DNA from: Bog-375 sp049587755
GTDB taxonomy: Bacteria > Acidobacteriota > Terriglobia > Bryobacterales > Bryobacteraceae
Assembly: GCA_049587755.1 (NCBI GenBank)
Contig: JBAVEN010000018.1
Coordinates: 116,236-180,235 of the forward strand
Reading direction: 5' to 3'
Length of the DNA stretch: 64,000 nucleotides
In this document: piece after piece, positions 6,830 to 15,942 of the stretch
Layout of the letters: each line of letters starts with the position of its first letter
Numbering within the stretch: the first letter of the stretch is position 1
Translations under genes and position numbers: made by a program
The notes under the pieces: generated by a model
Told to the model about the DNA's origin: nothing
Database searches by the model: none
Seen by the model: only the letters and a program-made list of their open reading frames with translations

Positions 6830-9800
6830 ATGTTGCGCAAGTACTCTCCGCGAGGCGGCCTGGCCTTCGGATTCGGCCTGGTAGCCGTTCTCGCGTTCCT
6901 AAACCCGTCCGCCTACGCCCAGACGCAGGCGATCAGCGCGTCTCTGAGCGGAGTCGTCCAGGATAGTTCCCAGGCGGCCGTCGCCGGAGCCAAAGTCGTC
7001 CTGGCGAGCCCGGAAAAGGGCGTCACGCGAACAGTTTCAACCGGTACGGATGGGCGATACTCATTCGCTATGTTGCCTCCGGCAACCTACACGCTGACCG
7101 TCGAAGCCAGCGGGTTTTCCTCGTATAAACAGTCAGGAATTGCCTTGGCTGCGGGCCAAGACGCCAGCCAGCAAGTCACCTTGCAAGTGGGAAAGGTACA
7201 GACCGAAGTTACGGTCACCGGTGAGGGGCCCATCCTCGCCGCCGATAACGCTAACGTTTCCTCGGACCTGAACAGCCAGCAGATCGACCAGCTTCCGGTG
7301 GATTTCCGCAGCGCTTTTGGTCTGGTGATGATGAATTCCTCGGTAAATAACGCCCAGCAATTCCAGGTGGTCAATGGAGGCGGACAGCAGGGGACCGCCG
7401 ATCAGGATATATCCTTCCTCAACTTCGGTGGCGGCTACTTTGGAACCAGCGCATACTTGCTTGACGGCCACTGGGACACTGCTGCGGACTGGGGCGGGGT
7501 CATCTATGTGCCTTCCATGGAGTCGGTGCAAGAGGCTAAGATCCAGACCAATTCCTTCACCGCGCAATATGGCTGGAGCACCGGTAACGTGTACAACGTG
7601 ATCACCAAGTCCGGCTCCAGCAGCTTCCACGGGGACGCGTTCGAGTTCCTGCGCAACTCCGACCTCGATTCCAATTTCTTCTTCAATAACGCCGAGGGCA
7701 TCCCAAGGACGCCGTTCCGGCGCAACCAGTTTGGTATTGCCGGCGGCGGGCCGCTGTACATCCCCGGCATCTACAAGCAGCGCAACAAGACGTTCTTCTT
7801 CGCGTATTACGAAGGACTGCGCCTGGGTACTCCGGGTCCCCTCACCACCACCGTGCCGACAACGGCCGAGAAAAGTGGAGATTTCTCCGCCATCTCTCAG
7901 GTCTTGTACAACCCGTTCACCACGACGGCGACCGCCGGCGGATTCTCGCGTACGCCGTTCCCGGGCAATCTGATCCCGTCAAGCCTGTTCAGCGGCGTTG
8001 GGGTCAAGCTGCTCACGTACTATCCCGCTGCGACGAACAGCGGGCTGACCAACAACTTCTCGGCATCGGCCAGTGCCGCGGCGACCTCCGACGAATATGG
8101 CATCCGGCTCGACCACAACGTCACCGACAACCTGCGAATCTTCGTCCGCTGGTCGAATAAGGACGAGTCCAAGGTGGAAGAGGCGGATTATTACGGCAAC
8201 GATCCCGGCGGACCGGGATCGATGAACCCCAACAACCGCCTGGATGGCGCCGGCGGTGCCACATGGGTGATCAACCCGACGACGGTTTTCAGCGTCAACG
8301 CCGGCTATTGTCACTGGTTTGAAGGCAATATAATGGAGGGCTACCCGTTTGACATGACCTCACTCGGGCTGCCCGCCTTCATCAACCAGACCTCGGACCA
8401 GTTCCCGGTTGTGTCGGTGAGCGGCTATGCCCCGCTGGGTCCCGAGAACGGCGCGGGCCAAGGCGGCTTCCCCCGCAACGATTTGACCTGGTCGGCCGAT
8501 CTCAACAAGGTCCACGGTTCCCACTCCTTCTCGATGGGCTTCATGGAAGTAGTGAGCCAGACTGGCGGCGGACGTATTTATCCCACCACGTTCGACTTTG
8601 GCCCCGTCTCGACGGCCGGACCGAATCCCGAGACCGCGACTGACGGCAACTCGATCGCCTCGATGCTGCTCGGAGTCGGCACGGGCGGCTCGACCGGCGT
8701 CACCGCGTTGCAGTTCATCTCGAAGCATTACTACGGAATCCACTTCCAGGACGACTGGAAGGTCACCCGCAAGCTAACGCTGAATCTGGGTATGCGCTGG
8801 GAATACCAAACCGCCCCCGTGGATCGCTTCAATCAACAGAACTACTTCGACCTGAACGCCACCAATCCGATCAGTTCGGCGCTCGGCTCGACGGTTAAAG
8901 GCGAGGTGGTCTACAATGGCACCGGCGGCGCCGGACGCGGACTCTACGTTCCGACCAAGAATGACTGGGCTCCGCGGCTCGGCCTCGCCTATCAGGCTAC
9001 GGACAAGATGGTTGTCAGGGCCGGATTCGGCCTCTACTACGTTCCTTCCTATTTTGGAGGGGGTAACGACCTGGGCTACGGGCAAAGCACGCCTTGGAAC
9101 GCTGTCACGTCCGACGGTTATACCCCGCTCGACAACCTCAGCAGTCCGTTCCCCAACGGCGCGCTGCCGCAAACCGGCAACAGCCTGGGCGCTATGACCG
9201 ACGTCGGCTACGGCGTGAGCGGCTCGCAGTACCACCGGCCCGACCCGTACATGGAGCAGTGGATGGTCGGATTCCAGTACGCCGTGACCAAGAACGACCT
9301 GATCGATATCAGCTACGTGGGGAGTCATGGCGTCAAACTGGCGCAAGGTGGACTGGACTTCGATCAGTTGCCGACAGCGGACCTTTCGCAAGGAAACCAA
9401 CTGTTGCAGCAGGTCGCCAACCCGTATTACGGCAAGATCACCGGCAGCGGTTGCGGGCTTGCCAGCCCGACGGTCGCCTATGGCCAGTTACTGCTTCCCT
9501 ATCCGGAATTCTGCAGCGTCAGCATGTCGCAGCCGCTGGGCAGTTTTTCCCATTACAACGCTCTCGAGCTGAGCTTCACTCACCGCTGGAGCTCGGGGCT
9601 GAGCCTGCTGGCTTCGTACACGTACTCCAGGTTCATCGACAACACGGCTGGAACGACTAACTGGCTGGGCCAGTCGCCCGTTCGCGACAACTACAACCTG
9701 GCTGCCGAGAAATCGCTGGACGCCGCGGACACCCCGAACAGCTTCGTTCTCACCTACATCTACGAACTCCCCATCGGAAAAGGCAAGAAGGCCGGGACGA

Positions 9801-10270
9801 ACATGAACCCCGTGGCCAACGCGATTATCGGCGGCTGGCAGATCGCGGGAGTCACCACCTTCAAGACCGGTTTCCCGATCGGTATCGAAGACGGCAACAA
9901 CAACACCAACTCGTTTGGCGGCAACCAGAGGCCAAACCTGGTGGGCGATCCGACCCTCAGCGGCAAGAGTATCTCCGAGTGGTTCAATACCTCCGCGTTC
10001 GCGCAACCCGCGCCATTCACTTTCGGCAACGCGCCGCGCTACATGGGCAATGTCCGAGCCCCCGGCCTGGAAGATTGGGATATCGGATTACAGAAGTGGT
10101 TTAAGTTTACCGACGCCATCAAGGTGCAGTTCCGTGCCGAGATGTTCAACGCGTTCAACCGGGTGAACTTCTACGCGCCAGATGGCAACATCACCGATCC
10201 GGCGTTTGGAAAAATCTCCGCGTCGCTGCCACCGCGCGATATCCAGTTCGGACTGAAGTTGTACTGGTAA
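6830..10270 (+). CDS. OAR-type TonB-dependent outer-membrane receptor
   Basis: I chose the ATG at 6830 because AAGAAAGGGG precedes it and the next residues form a signal peptide ending '...PSAYAQ'; the frame is open further upstream but without such signals. The 1146-residue protein has an N-terminal carboxypeptidase-regulatory-like Ig fold (~35-120, 'SGVVQDSSQAAVAGAKVVL', 'TDGRYSFAMLPPATYTL'), a plug region (~130-250, 'QIDQLPVDFRS', 'YNVITKSGSSSFHGD') and a long beta-barrel ending in aromatic 'FGLKLYW'. Family knowledge: acidobacterial OAR proteins are thought to import oligosaccharides across the outer membrane, taking the SusC role without a SusD partner. It is the first gene of the operon to 17937; the next gene begins on the base after its stop. 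Confidence 0.9.
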   Translation: MLRKYSPRGGLAFGFGLVAVLAFLNPSAYAQTQAISASLSGVVQDSSQAAVAGAKVVLASPEKGVTRTVSTGTDGRYSFAMLPPATYTLTVEASGFSSYKQSGIALAAGQDASQQVTLQVGKVQTEVTVTGEGPILAADNANVSSDLNSQQIDQLPVDFRSAFGLVMMNSSVNNAQQFQVVNGGGQQGTADQDISFLNFGGGYFGTSAYLLDGHWDTAADWGGVIYVPSMESVQEAKIQTNSFTAQYGWSTGNVYNVITKSGSSSFHGDAFEFLRNSDLDSNFFFNNAEGIPRTPFRRNQFGIAGGGPLYIPGIYKQRNKTFFFAYYEGLRLGTPGPLTTTVPTTAEKSGDFSAISQVLYNPFTTTATAGGFSRTPFPGNLIPSSLFSGVGVKLLTYYPAATNSGLTNNFSASASAAATSDEYGIRLDHNVTDNLRIFVRWSNKDESKVEEADYYGNDPGGPGSMNPNNRLDGAGGATWVINPTTVFSVNAGYCHWFEGNIMEGYPFDMTSLGLPAFINQTSDQFPVVSVSGYAPLGPENGAGQGGFPRNDLTWSADLNKVHGSHSFSMGFMEVVSQTGGGRIYPTTFDFGPVSTAGPNPETATDGNSIASMLLGVGTGGSTGVTALQFISKHYYGIHFQDDWKVTRKLTLNLGMRWEYQTAPVDRFNQQNYFDLNATNPISSALGSTVKGEVVYNGTGGAGRGLYVPTKNDWAPRLGLAYQATDKMVVRAGFGLYYVPSYFGGGNDLGYGQSTPWNAVTSDGYTPLDNLSSPFPNGALPQTGNSLGAMTDVGYGVSGSQYHRPDPYMEQWMVGFQYAVTKNDLIDISYVGSHGVKLAQGGLDFDQLPTADLSQGNQLLQQVANPYYGKITGSGCGLASPTVAYGQLLLPYPEFCSVSMSQPLGSFSHYNALELSFTHRWSSGLSLLASYTYSRFIDNTAGTTNWLGQSPVRDNYNLAAEKSLDAADTPNSFVLTYIYELPIGKGKKAGTNMNPVANAIIGGWQIAGVTTFKTGFPIGIEDGNNNTNSFGGNQRPNLVGDPTLSGKSISEWFNTSAFAQPAPFTFGNAPRYMGNVRAPGLEDWDIGLQKWFKFTDAIKVQFRAEMFNAFNRVNFYAPDGNITDPAFGKISASLPPRDIQFGLKLYW

Positions 10271-12061
10271 GTGCGTGTCCTGTTCACAGTTGCCCTGGCG
10301 GCTTCGACTCTGGCTGTCGCACAGCCGGATCGGGACGCCAGGTTCGAATCGCTCCTGGCCGAGGCTCACAACGCCCAGGCCAGGAGCGACTTTCGCGGCG
10401 CCGCGGCCAGCTATCGCCAGGCCGTGGCCATCCGTCCGGATATCGCCGAACTATGGAGCAACCTCGGCCTGATGCAGCACCAGTCCGGCGACTACTCCCA
10501 GGCGGCGGAAGCGTTCCGGACGGCATTGCGTTTGAACCCGGCGCTGTTCGTTCCCAACCTGTTTCTCGGTCTCGATCTTATGCAACTGAACCGCCCGCGG
10601 GAAGCGACTGCGTACTTGCTCGAAGCCGGGAAACTCAATCCCAACGATGCGCAGCCGGCATTGGCTCTGGGGCGTGCGTACCACGCGCTGTGGGCGCCCG
10701 AGCAGTCCGGGAAATGGTATCGGCGGGCAGTCGCGCTGGCCCCTCGCAATGGCGAGGCGTGGTACGGCCTGGGGCTCGCGTATTTTGGTATGGCGGAAAC
10801 GGCCGGAGCGAAGCTGGCCGGTTCGTTTCGCGGCTCCGCATACGACGCCGAGCTGACGGCCAGCGTGCTTGCCGAGCAGGGGCGTCTGATAGAGGCCATC
10901 CATGCTTACCGCGGCCTCCTGGCGTTGCAAGAGCCTCCACCCCCGTGCTCACACAGTTCCTACGGTTTCGTCCTGCTCCGGCACGGCAACGCGTTGGAAG
11001 CTCAACAGGAGTTTCAGCGCGACCTGGCATCGTGCCCCGCGGCGCGCGTGGGGATGGCTCGTCTTCTCGTTGAAAGCGGCGAGCGCGAAAAGGGACTGAC
11101 CATGCTGGCTGAACTCGCGAAACAGGACCAGCGGGCCTTCAGCGCCGCGCTGCCCCGCTTCTGGGAAGGCCTCGACGCCCAGCAACTCGAGGCGCTGCTC
11201 GCCAACCTCCGGCAATCCGCCGATGCCATCGCCCGGGTGGTCGAGACGGCGGTCCAGAAAGGCGTCCGTTCCACTCCCGTGCTCCAGCCGGAAAACCCGC
11301 TTCCCGATCTCGCCGGGCTTATGCGGGACGATCTGGAACGCCGCGCGAGCGGTGCGTTTTTCGCGGGCGACTTTCGTACGACGGCTCTGGTCAGCGACCG
11401 TCTCCGGCAGAAGTATCCCAACGATCCGGCGGGTTGGTACTGGGCGGTGCGGGCCAACCGGAAGCTGAGTGTCGCTGCGCTTGCGCGCGCCGGTGAGGTG
11501 GAGCCCGATTCTCCGAGAATCCACGCTTTGCTCGGCGACGTCTACCGGCGCCGGAGGATGTTCGACGAGGCACGGGAAGAGTATTCGAAGGTGCTGGCGA
11601 TCTCGCCGGATAGCGTGGCAGGTTTGGCGGGGTTAGCCGCGACCGACTTAGCCGACGGCAGGCTCGAACAGGCTCAGGCCACGGCTCGGAAGGCGCTCGC
11701 TCGCAGCCCGGAGGATAGCGAGATCAATCTCCAGATGGGGGAGATCCTTGTGGCGCAACGGGAGTACGCGGATGCGGAGCCTTATCTGGAACATAGCTTG
11801 CACGCGCGCCCGGATCTCCTGCCGCGAGTTCACGCCCTGCTCGGCGAGGTGTTTGCAAGAACCGGCCGCTCGAAGGAGGCACTGAAGGAATTGACCCAGG
11901 GACTCGCCAGCGACGAGGACGGCAGCGTACACTACCAGCTTGCCCGCCTATACAAGGAAGCCGGGGACTTGAAAGCCGCCGACGCGGCGTTTGAAAAATC
12001 GAAACGGATCCGGGCCAGTCACGACGAGATGGCCCGGAGGGCCCTGATGCCTATTAACTGA
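10271..12061 (+). CDS. Secreted tetratricopeptide-repeat protein
   Basis: Starts with GTG immediately after the receptor's stop codon, so translation is coupled. The first ~17 residues are a signal peptide ('LFTVALAASTLAVAQ'). The remaining ~575 residues are mostly TPR units, clearest at ~30-180 ('AAASYRQAVAIRPDIAELW', 'AAEAFRTALRLNPALF') and ~370-590 ('AREEYSKVLAISPDSVA', 'AQATARKALARSPEDSEI'), with a less regular middle. TPR arrays bind proteins. Pairing of an OAR receptor with a periplasmic TPR protein recurs in acidobacterial sugar loci, so it may help dock or assemble the receptor; that role is inference. Confidence 0.8.
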   Translation: MRVLFTVALAASTLAVAQPDRDARFESLLAEAHNAQARSDFRGAAASYRQAVAIRPDIAELWSNLGLMQHQSGDYSQAAEAFRTALRLNPALFVPNLFLGLDLMQLNRPREATAYLLEAGKLNPNDAQPALALGRAYHALWAPEQSGKWYRRAVALAPRNGEAWYGLGLAYFGMAETAGAKLAGSFRGSAYDAELTASVLAEQGRLIEAIHAYRGLLALQEPPPPCSHSSYGFVLLRHGNALEAQQEFQRDLASCPAARVGMARLLVESGEREKGLTMLAELAKQDQRAFSAALPRFWEGLDAQQLEALLANLRQSADAIARVVETAVQKGVRSTPVLQPENPLPDLAGLMRDDLERRASGAFFAGDFRTTALVSDRLRQKYPNDPAGWYWAVRANRKLSVAALARAGEVEPDSPRIHALLGDVYRRRRMFDEAREEYSKVLAISPDSVAGLAGLAATDLADGRLEQAQATARKALARSPEDSEINLQMGEILVAQREYADAEPYLEHSLHARPDLLPRVHALLGEVFARTGRSKEALKELTQGLASDEDGSVHYQLARLYKEAGDLKAADAAFEKSKRIRASHDEMARRALMPIN

Positions 12062-12084
12062 GATCTGTCCTCACCTTCAATTGC

Positions 12085-13476
12085 ATGAACACCATACCCC
12101 AGAGCAAACGGCTGAGCTATGCCGCGACGGATACCGCGGGACAACTCGTGTTCGCGGTGATCTCAACCTACCTGCTCTACTTCTATACCGACGTATATGG
12201 GATTCCAGTGGGCATCGCCGGCACGATCCTGCTGGTGGCCCGCTGCACCGATGGCATCGATGCGCCGGTGTGGGGGATGATTCTGGACAAGACGCGCAGC
12301 AGGTGGGGCCGATACCGCCCTTGGTTTCTCTGGCTGTGCGGGCCGTACGCCATGTTCGGCGTGCTGACCTTTCTGACGCCCAGCCTCAGCCTGAACGCCA
12401 AGGTTCTTTACTCGGCCGCCACTTATATCGTTTGCGGAATCCTCTACACCGGTATTAACACGCCGGTGACCGCGATTCTGTCCGCGTTGACGCCGGACCC
12501 GAAACAGCGCGTGATGCTGACAACGTACCGGATGGTCGGCTCCAAGGTCGGCGTGTTGATCGTCAACGCCACAGCGCTTCCCCTCGTCGCCCTGCTCGGG
12601 CAGGGGAACGACAAACGCGGATTCATGCTGACGATGCCCATCTTCGCGGCGGGGGCTGTAATCATGTTCCTGCTGGCGTTTCGCAACCTCGAGGAGGTTG
12701 TCGATGTGCCGAAAGACTCGGGGCGGACACTGGGTTCGTTTGGCGCGATCGCCGGTAACTGGCCTTGGATGATCATAGCCTCGAGTACGTTTCTCTTTTG
12801 GATCGCTTACGTCTCCAGAGTATCGGCGGTGATCTACTTCTTCACCTACAAGCTAGGGCGCAAGGATCTGGTCCCTCTCGTCAACAGCCTGGATATCGTC
12901 TCCCTCAGCGCCGTTGTCTTCCTGCCCTGGCTCTGCCGCTACACCTCGAAGCGGAACCTGTGGCTGATGGGATTGGCCGGGTCGATCGCCGGTCAGTTGC
13001 TGATGTATTTCGCGGAGCCGTCGGTGGCGGCGGTGCTGGCGGGCTGGATTTTCGCCGCGATTGCCGGCGGAGTCGCCATGACGTTACCGTTCTCGCTCCT
13101 CTCGGACAGCGTCGACTACGGCGAGTGGAAGACCGGGATTCGCTCGGCTGGCCTGTTGACCGCAATCGGCGCCGCGTTCTGCTTCAAGGCGGGTAGCGGC
13201 ATCGGCGGCGCGCTGCCGGCCTGGACCATGGCCGCTTACGGCTACGTTCCGAAAGCGCGCCAGACGGTATCGGCGCTGGCGGGCATTGAGATCGGATTCA
13301 TCTGGCTGCCTGCGGTCTTCTTCGCGCTCGCTCTGCTGCCAACCCTCTTTTATTCCCGGTACGAGGCGATGGAGCCTCGGATCCATAAGGAGTTGGACCA
13401 GCGACGCTCCTTAGCGGAGATCGGCAAGGCACGAGTATGTATCAATTCGAAAGCAATCTCGAAGCTGTCGTCCTGA
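12085..13476 (+). CDS. GPH-family sugar:cation symporter (MFS)
   Basis: A 463-residue membrane protein with about twelve hydrophobic segments. N-terminal 'KRLSYAATDTAGQLVFAV' and 'LLYFYTDVYGIPVGIAGT' and the loop 'DTRSRWGRYRPW'-like sequence ('DKTRSRWGRYRPW', ~72-84) are hallmarks of the glycoside-pentoside-hexuronide:cation symporter family (MelB, XylP, YicJ). It would move a small oligosaccharide or glycoside across the inner membrane with Na+ or H+. Its 3' end overlaps the start of the signal-less GH31 gene by 40 bases. That coupling suggests it imports the GH31 substrate, probably an alpha-xylosylated oligosaccharide such as isoprimeverose, by analogy with YicJ-YicI. Confidence 0.88.
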   Translation: MNTIPQSKRLSYAATDTAGQLVFAVISTYLLYFYTDVYGIPVGIAGTILLVARCTDGIDAPVWGMILDKTRSRWGRYRPWFLWLCGPYAMFGVLTFLTPSLSLNAKVLYSAATYIVCGILYTGINTPVTAILSALTPDPKQRVMLTTYRMVGSKVGVLIVNATALPLVALLGQGNDKRGFMLTMPIFAAGAVIMFLLAFRNLEEVVDVPKDSGRTLGSFGAIAGNWPWMIIASSTFLFWIAYVSRVSAVIYFFTYKLGRKDLVPLVNSLDIVSLSAVVFLPWLCRYTSKRNLWLMGLAGSIAGQLLMYFAEPSVAAVLAGWIFAAIAGGVAMTLPFSLLSDSVDYGEWKTGIRSAGLLTAIGAAFCFKAGSGIGGALPAWTMAAYGYVPKARQTVSALAGIEIGFIWLPAVFFALALLPTLFYSRYEAMEPRIHKELDQRRSLAEIGKARVCINSKAISKLSS

Positions 13477-15911
13477 CTTCCGAAACATCGCGGCTGCGGA
13501 TCGGTTTCGTCAGCGAGTCCATCGTGCGGGTGACGATGACAGGGAAGCAGCCGTTCCAAGACCGCGCCAGTCTTTCGATTGTAGCGAACTCCTGGTATCG
13601 GAATTACCGGATAGACGAAGACGCAATCGAATTCCGAGTCGCGACATCGTCGGTAGCCGTAGGCGTCAACAAAAACACGGGCGCCATCGGCTACTTCGAC
13701 CCGGAGGGCCGGTTGCTGATGCGCGAGCCCGAGCGCGGAGGCAAATGGCTGACACCGATCGAAGTCTACAGGAACCGCTTTAGCAACTCCACTGCGGCGG
13801 CGTCCGCGGACAGGATTGACGGTGTCCGCATTTCGGCCGCGGAATCGGAGCGCATCCTGGATCGGCATGGCTTCCAGGCGAAGCTGGAATTCGTTTTCGC
13901 CGGGGACGAAGCGCTCTTCGGCCTGGGGTCCCACGAGGAAGGCTACGGCAACCTCCGCGGCAAATCGAGAGAACTATATCAGCACAACCTGAAAGCAGTG
14001 ATTCCCTATTTTGTCTCCACCCGGGGATACGGGATACTGGTCGATTGTTACTCGCTGATGACTTTTCACGACGACGCGCTCGGGTCTTACCTATGGGCGG
14101 ACGTGGTTGACGAGCTTGACTATTATTTCATCCGCGGCGAGCGATTCGACGACATCAGCAGGGGGTACCACATGCTTACCGGGCGGGTCCCGATGCCGCC
14201 GAAGTGGTACTTCGGCTACACGCAATCCAAAGAGCGCTATGTCAACGCCAAAGAACTCGTGGATATCGTCCGCGAACACCGCCGGCGCGGCATCCCCCTG
14301 GATCTGATCGTCCTGGACTGGAAACACTGGCCCGATGGCGGGGGCTGGGGACAGAAATCGTTCGACCCGGTGCGGTTTCCCGATCCGAAAGGGCTGACCG
14401 CCACGCTGCACGGGATGGGCGCGAAGCTGATGGTGTCGGTTTGGCCGGCAATGACCGGTGAGAGCGCGAACCGGAAGGAACTACTCGAACGCGGCCTGAT
14501 GCTGGGCAATCAGTCGACGTACGATGCCTTTCGGGAGGAAGCGCGGCGGTGCTACTGGGAGCAGGCCAACCGCGGGATTTTCTCAAACGGGACAGACGCC
14601 TGGTGGTGCGACTGCACCGAGCCGTTCGAATCGGACTGGCATGGCGCCGTCAAGCCCGAGCCGCATGAACGTCTGCCGCTCAACGCCGGCGAAGCGAAAC
14701 GATACCTCGATCCGGGCTACATCGGCGCGTACGCGCTGCTGCATTCCCAGGGGATGTACGAGGGCCAGCGCGGCGTTACGGCCGCCAAGCGCATGGTCAA
14801 TGTCACCCGGTCATCCTACGCCGGCCAGCACCGGTATGGGACAACGACCTGGTCCGGCGACATCAGCGCCACCTGGGAGACGCTGCGGCGCTCCATTCCC
14901 GAGGGGTTGAACTTCTGCGCGGCCGGGGAGCCTTACTGGAATCTGGATATCGGCGGTTTCTTCATCAAGAACGATCCCGCATACTGGTTCTGGCGCGGCG
15001 ACTATGACGCCGGATGCCGTGGATTGACCGATAGTTCGGCGCAGGAGCCCGATCCGAGGGACACGGGTTGCCCCGACCTCGGCTACTGGGAACTCTACAC
15101 ACGCTGGCTGCAGTACGCGGTCTTTCTGCCGATGTTCCGTTCGCATGGAACCGACGCACCGCGGGAAGCCTGGCGCTTTGGCGAGCCGGGTACCCCATTC
15201 TACGATGTGATCGTCCACTACATCCGGCTCCGCTACCGATTGTTGCCGTACGTCTACTCTGTCGCGGGCCAGGTGAGCCTGAACAGTTGGACGATCATAC
15301 GGGCCGTGGCGCTGGATTTCCCGCGCGACCTCCGCACCCACGATCTCACCGATCAATTTCTGTTCGGGCCTAGTCTGATGGTCTGCCCGGTCACGAGGCC
15401 CATGTACTACAACCGCAATTCCGAGCCGATCGCCGGGGCGGCCCAGAGCAGGCTGGTGTACCTGCCTTCGGGAACCGAATGGTATGACTTCCGGGCCGAC
15501 ACGTGGTTTCGCGGTGGAACGACGGTCGAGGCGCCGGCGCCACTCGAGGTGATACCGGTGTTCGCGCGCGCCGGCGCGATCGTGCCAATGTCGCCGGTCA
15601 TGCAGTACGCGGATGAGATCCTTGACGCTCCTTACGAAATCCGGGTCTATCGCGGCGCGGACGGCGTCTTTCCGCTATACGAGGACGAGGGAGACAACTA
15701 CAATTACGAGGCTGGCCGATTCTCTATCGTGATGCTACGCTGGAGCGAACTCGACGGCGAACTGACCATTGCCGCGAGGACCGGCGATTTTGACGGGATG
15801 GTCAAGTCGCGCCAATTGAACGTCGTGTTCATTTCCGAACACGGCCGGAAGTCGTGCAGCGTGGTCTACAACGGGGAAGAAATACGGGTGCGTCCAATAA
15901 CCGGAGACTAG
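13437..15911 (+). CDS. Cytoplasmic GH31 alpha-glycosidase, probably alpha-xylosidase
   Basis: An 824-residue GH31 enzyme. The start lies within the 3' end of the symporter gene. No signal peptide is present, so it should act in the cytoplasm. Domains: N-terminal beta-sandwich (~1-250, 'LFGLGSHEEGYGNL'), TIM barrel (~255-600) and C-terminal beta domains ('IPVFARAGAIVPM', 'LYEDEGDNYNYEAG'). The nucleophile motif is 'DAWWCDCTEP' with Asp392; the acid/base is Asp475 in 'TTWSGDIS'. 'LDWKHWPDGGGWG' and 'RSSYAGQHRYG' are also GH31-like and closer to alpha-xylosidases than to alpha-glucosidases. The cytosolic position beside a GPH symporter matches intracellular hydrolysis of imported xylosyl oligosaccharides. 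Substrate remains inferred. Confidence 0.88.
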   Translation: MYQFESNLEAVVLTSETSRLRIGFVSESIVRVTMTGKQPFQDRASLSIVANSWYRNYRIDEDAIEFRVATSSVAVGVNKNTGAIGYFDPEGRLLMREPERGGKWLTPIEVYRNRFSNSTAAASADRIDGVRISAAESERILDRHGFQAKLEFVFAGDEALFGLGSHEEGYGNLRGKSRELYQHNLKAVIPYFVSTRGYGILVDCYSLMTFHDDALGSYLWADVVDELDYYFIRGERFDDISRGYHMLTGRVPMPPKWYFGYTQSKERYVNAKELVDIVREHRRRGIPLDLIVLDWKHWPDGGGWGQKSFDPVRFPDPKGLTATLHGMGAKLMVSVWPAMTGESANRKELLERGLMLGNQSTYDAFREEARRCYWEQANRGIFSNGTDAWWCDCTEPFESDWHGAVKPEPHERLPLNAGEAKRYLDPGYIGAYALLHSQGMYEGQRGVTAAKRMVNVTRSSYAGQHRYGTTTWSGDISATWETLRRSIPEGLNFCAAGEPYWNLDIGGFFIKNDPAYWFWRGDYDAGCRGLTDSSAQEPDPRDTGCPDLGYWELYTRWLQYAVFLPMFRSHGTDAPREAWRFGEPGTPFYDVIVHYIRLRYRLLPYVYSVAGQVSLNSWTIIRAVALDFPRDLRTHDLTDQFLFGPSLMVCPVTRPMYYNRNSEPIAGAAQSRLVYLPSGTEWYDFRADTWFRGGTTVEAPAPLEVIPVFARAGAIVPMSPVMQYADEILDAPYEIRVYRGADGVFPLYEDEGDNYNYEAGRFSIVMLRWSELDGELTIAARTGDFDGMVKSRQLNVVFISEHGRKSCSVVYNGEEIRVRPITGD

Positions 15912-15942
15912 CGCTCGGCGGGAGTTTTTCGGGGAGAACATC